The translations under genes and the position numbers were made by a program. Shown one piece after another: positions 1 through 6,700 of a stretch of 9,259 nt of DNA. Numbering within the stretch: the first letter of the stretch is position 1; every line of letters begins with the position of its first letter. Where the stretch lies: contig JBGTCY010000058.1 of the NCBI GenBank assembly GCA_041748615.1, positions 1-9,259 of the forward strand. Reading direction: 5' to 3'. This stretch comes from JBGTCY01 sp041748615 (lineage in GTDB: Bacteria; Bacteroidota; Bacteroidia; Chitinophagales; CAIOSU01). The notes below the pieces were generated by a model that made no database searches, was not told the origin of the DNA, and was given only the letters and a program-made list of their open reading frames with translations.

Positions 1-409
1 CAGTGATGACCGAACGAAAACTTTCTTTCACGGACATTCCTACACCGCAAATCCGCTTGCCTGCGCTGCCGCCAATGCCAGTCTGGATTTGATAGAAAAA
101 AAAGAATTCAAACAAACCCTTAAAAGGATTCAATATAAACATCTGACTTTTATAAAAGAAATAAAAGACAATCCGAAAATTCAGAATGCACGAGTCAGCG
201 GAACTATACTCGCTTTTGAATTAGAAACTTCAAACCTGAACCGGCAATCCTCAAACTATCTCAATCCCCTCCGGAATAAAATTTATGATTATTTTATTTC
301 CAAAGGATTTTTATTGCGCCCGTTGGGAAATACAGTTTATTTGATGCCGCCTTATTGCATCACAAATCAGGAACTTGACAACATCTATAATGCTGTTCTA
401 AGTTATTAA
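1..409 (+). CDS. bioA: Adenosylmethionine-8-amino-7-oxononanoate aminotransferase, C-terminal part (5' end outside window)
   Basis: This is the last 135 residues of a PLP-dependent class III aminotransferase, read in the frame starting at base 2 and ending at the TAA at 407-409. BioA moves the amino group of S-adenosylmethionine onto KAPA to make DAPA, the third-last step of biotin synthesis, in the cytoplasm. The visible part opens with FFHGHSYTANPLACAAANAS (bases 23-82), the substrate/phosphate-binding segment typical of BioA. Near the end is LLRPLGNTVYLMPPY, whose Arg (codon at 317) corresponds to the KAPA-carboxylate-binding Arg391 of E. coli BioA. The PLP lysine lies upstream, outside the window. 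Family members are about 420-430 residues, so roughly a third is present. A TTG at 89 could look like a start, but the conserved upstream sequence shows the frame continues through it. No other biotin gene follows. The BioA call is firm; other class III aminotransferases lack this LRP...YLMPPY ending. Confidence 0.95.
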   Translation, partial: SDDRTKTFFHGHSYTANPLACAAANASLDLIEKKEFKQTLKRIQYKHLTFIKEIKDNPKIQNARVSGTILAFELETSNLNRQSSNYLNPLRNKIYDYFISKGFLLRPLGNTVYLMPPYCITNQELDNIYNAVLSY

Positions 410-701
410 GCTGTGTATTATTAAGTTCAGTAGAAGAGTATTTATCAACATTGAACTCATATTTTTCCCTCACCTACGCATCGTATCGAGGCTATTTTTC
501 ATTTTGAAATACGAAAAAAAACAAGCAGTTAAAAAAAGTAAGTAAAAATTAATAGTTCAACCTGTTTTTTTATTTGCTTTAAAAAAAGAACTGTATTACA
601 TTGAATCAAATACTGAATAGAAATTAGTCTTTTGTTCTTTCCAGACGTCCTGCACTGCACCTGTTTTAGATTGGTATTTTTTCATTAAAAAATAGAATTA
701 C
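410..701. other. A+T-rich intergenic region
   Basis: This gap of 292 bases between bioA and the giant gene has no credible ORF on either strand. It is rich in A and T runs. It contains three weak inverted repeats: AGTTCA/TGAACT at 424-429/452-457, followed by a short T run near 462-466; TCGTAT/ATACGA at 481-486/509-514; and the longer one at 523-579, listed separately. A ten-base direct repeat TTAAAAAAAG occurs at 529-538 and 579-588. The promoter of the giant gene should lie here, but no clean Bacteroidota -7 element (TAnnTTTG) is present. The closest is TAGTCTTTTG at 625-634, with TTG at 601-603. No Shine-Dalgarno sequence precedes the ATG at 702; the leader is A-rich, as is common in Bacteroidota. 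Confidence 0.7.
523..579. terminator. Imperfect A+T-rich inverted repeat, possible bidirectional terminator
   Basis: The left arm AAGCAGTTAAAAAAA (523-537) pairs with the right arm TTTTTTTATTTGCTT (565-579). Of 15 positions, 13 are Watson-Crick pairs, one is a G-U pair and one is a T-T mismatch. The loop is 27 bases. The A and T runs sit inside the stem, so this is not a classic GC-rich intrinsic terminator and no T run follows the right arm. Its place downstream of bioA fits a terminator or mRNA-end structure, but chance pairing of A+T-rich DNA is possible. Confidence 0.3.
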
Positions 702-782
702 ATGAGAAAAATGTGCATGAGGGTCTTCTTTGCCCACCTGATTATTAACCTGATTTGGTTAAATCCATCAATGTCTAATGCT
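702..782 (+). other. Signal peptide of the giant protein (residues 1-27)
   Basis: The n-region MRKMCMR carries three basic residues. A hydrophobic stretch VFFAHLIINLIWL (residues 8-20) follows, then a polar end with SNA before QT, giving a likely signal peptidase I cut after Ala27. Cys5 lies before the hydrophobic core, so it is not a lipobox and the protein is not predicted to be a lipoprotein by this route. Confidence 0.8.
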
Positions 783-3700
783 CAAACTGTCAGCTTCAAT
801 GTAAGCGCGTTGCAGGGAGAGAATGTGTTACAGCCCACCTCAATTCAGTTTGGTCCTGACGGGCGATTGTATGTTGCTCAGCAAAACGGAAAGATTTTCG
901 TTTATACGGTGGTGCGAAACGGTCTGAACGATTACAAAGTCACCGCTACGGAAGAAATCACCCATATCCAGCAAATTCCCAATCACAACGATAATGGCAC
1001 TCCGAATCCTGCTGTGAACACGCGGCAGGTCACCGGCATTTTGGTGAAAGGAACCGCGCAGAATCCTGTCATTTATGTGACATCCAGCGACCCGCGTATT
1101 GGCGGAGGATTTGGCGGAACAAATAATTCTAAAAATCTTGATACGAACTCCGGGGTTATTTCAAAACTCACGTGGAATGGCATGACTTGGGTCAGACAAG
1201 ATCTGGTGCGCGGATTACCACGCTCGGAAGAAAACCATTCTCCCAACGGTTTGCAGTTGGATGAAGTGAACAACATTCTTTATATGGCTCAGGGCGGCAA
1301 TACCAACATGGGCGCTCCTTCCAACAATTTTATTTTCTTGCCGGAATATGCGCTTTCTACCGCGATTCTCGCTATTGATTTGAATGCTATCGGAACCTCA
1401 ACTTATGATTTGCCGACTTTGGATGATGAAGACCGTCCGAATGTAGGTCCACCGGGATATGAAGATTTTAATGACCCTTTTGGCGGCAATAAAGGCAAAA
1501 ACCAGGCGATATTAGTACCGGGTGGTCCTGTTCAGGTCTATTCTCCCGGTTGGAGAAATAACTATGATTTAGTGATTACGAAATCGGGCAAAATGTACAG
1601 CTTCGATAATGGTCCGAATGCAGGGTGGGGCGGTCCTCCGATTAACTGTTCAAATCAAGTGAGCGAACCGGGCAGCTTTTTGTGTGACGCGTTGCATTAT
1701 GTACCCGGTCCCGGTTATTATGCAGGTTTTCCAAACCCAACCCGTGCAAACAGAAACAATACCTATAACACAACCAATCCGCAGTCACCCGTGCCGCCCG
1801 GCATGGAAAATCCAGTGGAATGTAATTACGTCAATCCGAGTGTCGCCAATGGCGCGCTGTCAGTGATATGTTCTTCCGTAAACGGTATTAGCGAATACAC
1901 GGCTTCTAATTTCAATAACGCGATGAAAGGCAACCTGCTGGCAGCCGCGTTTAACGGAAATATTTATCGTTTTGTATTAAATGCATCCGGAACTGCTTTA
2001 GTACAAGGTGGTCAATCCGTGCTGGCAGCAAATTTTGGTACCACCCCTCTGGACTTAACTGCGCAGGGCGACAATGATATTTTCCCGGGAACAATTTGGG
2101 CGGTGACTTACGGCTCAAACGGCATTACAGTTTTTGAACCCAATGATTTTGCTTCCTGCAATGGCGACCCGAACAGTTTTGTTTTGGATGATGACGGTGA
2201 CGGCTACAGTAATGGAGATGAAACACTCAATGAAACTGATAAATGTTCAGCCGCCAGTATTCCTCCGGATTTTGATAAAGATTTTCTTTCAGACTTAATT
2301 GACCCTGATGATGATAATGACGGCATCAATGATACGCTCGACTTTTTCGCCCGCGACTCATTTAATGGTTTGCATACTAACATTCCCGTATTGTATTCTT
2401 TTAATAATGTGGACAATGGCGGCATTGCCGGATATGGTTTTACAGGAATTATGTCAAATGGGTTGAATGATTATATGGACATGTATGACCTTAATTTGAT
2501 GACGGTTGGCGGAGCGGCATTAAAATTTTCAATCGCGGATATTCCGGATGGTGATGCGCTTGGTAATTTAAACAATCAAAAATTCGGTTATCAGTTTGGT
2601 GTAAATACAGGGGCGTTTCCGTTTCCTTTCGAAGTTCAAACACGCATTATGGGTCCGTTCGCGGGTTTCACTCCGGTGGATTATCAATCTATGGGCATGT
2701 ATATCGGCACAGGCGACCAAGATAACTATTTGAAAATCGTCTGCGCATCGAACGGAGGTTCGGGCGGCATTCAGGTGATGAAAGAAGTGGGAGGCGTTTA
2801 TACTTCCACGATGTATAATGTACCGATTTTGGGAAGCAGCCATGTCAACTTATTTCTGACTGTTGACCCGGCAACAAACATGGTTCAGCCTGCTTACACC
2901 ATTGATGGAAGCGCGCGCGTGGATCTAGGTTCACCGCTCAGCGTTCCTGCAAGCTGGATTGAAGAAGTCATGGCGGTGGGTTTCATCGCCACATCGCGCG
3001 GCTCGAACATGCCGTTTGCCGCAACATGGGATTACATTGGCGTAACACCGGTTTCCAACATGGGCGACTGGGTGAATGTTACTACAAATAATACGTGTAC
3101 CAATCGTCATGAAAATGCTTTTGTGCAAACCGGAAATAAGTTTTATCTGTTAGGCGGACGTGGAGTCAAACCAGTGGAGATTTATGATTATGTGACAAAA
3201 ACCTGGAGTACAGGCGCTACGCCTCCGGTGGTGATGCACCACTTTCAGGCTGTGGAGTTGAATGGATTAATTTATGTAGTGGGCGCTTTCACCGGCAATT
3301 TCCCCAATGAACCCGCTCTTCCCAATGTCTATATTTATGACCCTGTCGCCAATCAGTGGCATGTCGGTCCGGAGATTCCGGCTGCAAGACGCAGAGGCTC
3401 TGCCGGTGCGGTGGTACATGATGGAAAAATCTATCTGATTTCCGGCTTGACCAACGGACACGTTTCCGGCTGGGTGCCGTGGACGGATTCTTATAACCCC
3501 TCCACCAACGAATGGACGGTGCTGGCGGATGCACCCCGTGCGCGTGACCATTTTCACGCGGCAATCCATAACGGAAATATTTACGCGTTGGCGGGCAGGC
3601 AGTCAGGCAATGGCGGCAGCACTTTCGCTTACACGATTCCTGAAAGTGATGTTTATAATATTGCCACCAACCAATGGAATCAACTTCCCTCACCTGAAGC

Positions 3701-6700
3701 TGATGTTCCGACACAGCGTGCCGGAGCATCCGTTGCGGTATTGGGTGATGAAATTTTGGTGATAGGCGGAGAAAGCATGAGTCAGAACTCAGCGCATAAA
3801 CAAACGGAAGCATTGAATGTGAACTCCAATCAATGGAGGGCTTTGGATGAAATGAATACAGGACGCCATGGCACGCAGGCAATCGTCAATAACTTTGGCG
3901 TTTACATCTGCGCGGGTTCAGGCAACAGGGGTGGAACTCCCGAATTGAATTCCATGGAAGCCTTTTACCTCTATGGACAAACACAGCCGGTAGGTTCACC
4001 GGTCATTCAAAGTGTATTGGCTAAATCCGCCACTTCGCTCGCTTTCAGTTCGCTTCATCTTGGATTTTCAGAAACAAAATTCATCACATTAACGAATACC
4101 TCCGGCAATCAGGGGATTATCATCAGCAGTATCACAAAAACCGGTGATGTCGGTTTCACGGTGAATACTCCTTATACTACGCCAATCGTTTTGCAGCCCG
4201 GAGAAAGCATCAATGTTAATGTTACTTTCATGCCGCTGACTGCCGGCAACAAAACCGGTACATTAGTCATTCAGCATGGCGGCTCCAACGGTCCGACAAC
4301 CAATATTCCGCTTACCGGTACCGGTATCGGTTTAACTTCTACAATGCGAATCAATGCGGGTGGCGGAGCTTTTACCGCAGGAAGCGGAGATGTATTCAGC
4401 GCGGATAATTATTTTTCCACCGGCACACATACTTTCACTTCCAATCAACCGATTAATAATACAACGGATGATTTATTATATCAGACTGAGCGTTATGGAA
4501 ATTATTTTAGCTACAACATTCCCGTAAACAATGGAAATTACACGGTGAAGTTGCATTTCGCTGAAATCTGGAGTGGCGCAATGTTTCCCGGTGTCCGTGT
4601 ATTTGACGTGGTGATTGAGGGGGATACGGTTTTAAGTAAATATGATATTTACGCGGATGCGGGAGGAAATACCGCGATTGTTAAAACATTTACAAATATC
4701 CCGGTCAATGACCAGGCGCTTCATCTTCAGTTTATTGCAAAATCCAATAACGCGAAAATCTGTGCGATTGAAGTGTCATCCACAACAAGTGTTAATGGGG
4801 TGTTAGCAGTTGTTCCTAACAGCGTGACTTTCCCTGAGCTGGATATCAATACCGCCTCAACTCCTGTCCCTATCACAATTTCAAATACCGGCACGCAGTC
4901 GCTGACGGTAACAGGAGTAAATATTACTGGCGCTCATGCCAATAACTTTTCACATAACTTCAGTTCGAATATCGCGCTGAATCCCGGTCAGTCTTCAACG
5001 GTGAATGTCACTTTTACGCCAACTGCCGCAGGAACAAGATTAGCGACCATGTCATTCAATCATACCGGCTCAAATAATCCTGTATCGGTTTCATTATCCG
5101 GCACCGGAAAACAGGAAGAGCGTTGCGGATGGTATGTGGAAAATAATGGGTTGGTCGTGATTGAAGTGGAATCTGAAATTTCCAATCAGCCCGGCTGGAC
5201 GATGAAAACTGCACCTCTGACAAATTATACCGGTGCGGGATATTATGAATGGACAGGTCCCAACTATTACTGGACTCCCGGAAACGGAGTATTAACTTAT
5301 TATGTGAAAATCACCAATGGCGGCAGATACCGCTTCAGACTGCGCTCTTATCAGCCCGGTCCCACAAATACTGATAAAAATGATATATGGGTGCGTTTTC
5401 CGGATAAAGGAGCTGTTTGGTGGAAAAATGGCGCGCAACAAGATTTTAAAACAGGCTGGTTTAAAGTGTTGCAGAATAATATTGGTGTGTGGACTTTTAA
5501 CACCTGGGCAGGCGAAGGTGCTTTTTATGAAATTTATGCGGACTTCCCGGAACCCGGTATTTACGCGGTTGAGTTATCAGGTCGCGCAAATGGGTTCAGC
5601 ATTGACCGGTTGATTCTTTCACGCCAGGGTGTTTCTGATTGGGCGGCTACGCATTCTTTACCCGCGCAATCCGCATTTCAAAATTGCCCGGTTGACCCTT
5701 TGGTTTGGTATCGCGATAAAGACAAAGACCTTTATGGAAATCCGAATGATTCCGTGCTTGCCGTTTCAAAACCGGTTGGGTATGTTTCCAATAATTTGGA
5801 TTGTGATGATAATGATAATACCGTTTATCCGGGCGCTCCGGAGATTTTGGATGGCAAAGACAATAATTGCAACGGCATCATTGATGAAGGCGTGGTGTTG
5901 AACGGTCCGATAGCAATTAATGCCGGTGGTAATAATTACACCTCAGTTTCCGGTGAATTGTTTTTGAAAGACCGCTTATTCACGATTCCTTCGGGAGGTT
6001 TTATTAATAATCTTGTAGGAGAAATTTATAATACGGATGATGACCCGTTGTATCGCTCAGAGCGCAATGGAACGAATTTTAAATATTACTTCCAGGCTGA
6101 CCCGGGCATGTACAGGGTGACGCTTCACTTTGCTGAAATCTGGACAGGCGCTATGACGCCCGGTGTGAGAAGATTCCATGTGGACATTGAAGAGCAAAGG
6201 GTGCTGGATAATTTCGACATCTTCGCAACGCATGGTTTTGCTACAGCTGCTGTTTACACTTTTGAGACAGTAGTCACAGACGGCATGTTGGATATTGAAT
6301 TTACAGGGATAGCAAACAAAGCAAAAGTTTCCGGACTCAAGGTGGAACCAATACCTAATACACCACCGGCATTTACAGTCAGCGGAAATGTAACGGTGGA
6401 TGAAGATTTCACCGGCACTAGAACTGTAACTGTAACTCCCGCGCCCGTTCCTCAGGCAGAGCAATGGCAGACAGTGACCTATTCATTGTCTCCGGCTTCG
6501 GTTTCATTTGCCAATGTTTCCATTGACAACACAACCGGGTTGGTGACAATCTCCGCTGTGCCGGATGCCAATGGCTCGCAATTATTCACCATTACTGCGA
6601 ATGATGGACAAATGTTTAACAACATCGCTACGCAAACTTTCACGCTCACCGTCAATCCGGTGAATGACCCGCCAATATTCACGTTAAGCGGAGATGTGGA

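Noticed and set aside
89..409. TTG at 89 as the start of an independent 106-residue gene
   Set aside because: The same frame continues upstream to the window edge with conserved BioA sequence (HGHSYTANPLACAAA), so it is an internal codon of a truncated gene.
424..466. Intrinsic terminator from AGTTCA/TGAACT with a nearby T run
   Set aside because: The stem is only 6 bp with a 22-base loop and the T run is short and interrupted; such a structure is expected by chance.
601..634. Bacteroidota-type promoter, TTG at 601-603 with TAGTCTTTTG at 625-634
   Set aside because: The -7 element would need TAnnTTTG, but here four bases separate TA and TTTG. The match is too weak to annotate as a promoter.
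3289..3882. Minus-strand open frame of 197 codons
   Set aside because: It lies antisense to the kelch propeller, whose plus-strand frame has clear repeated motifs. The minus-strand product is rich in His, Arg, Cys and Pro without any domain pattern.
5317..5901. Two plus-strand frames of 98 and 90 codons (5317-5613, 5629-5901)
   Set aside because: They are out-of-frame readings inside the CBM-like and MopE part of the giant gene, where the main frame matches known families.
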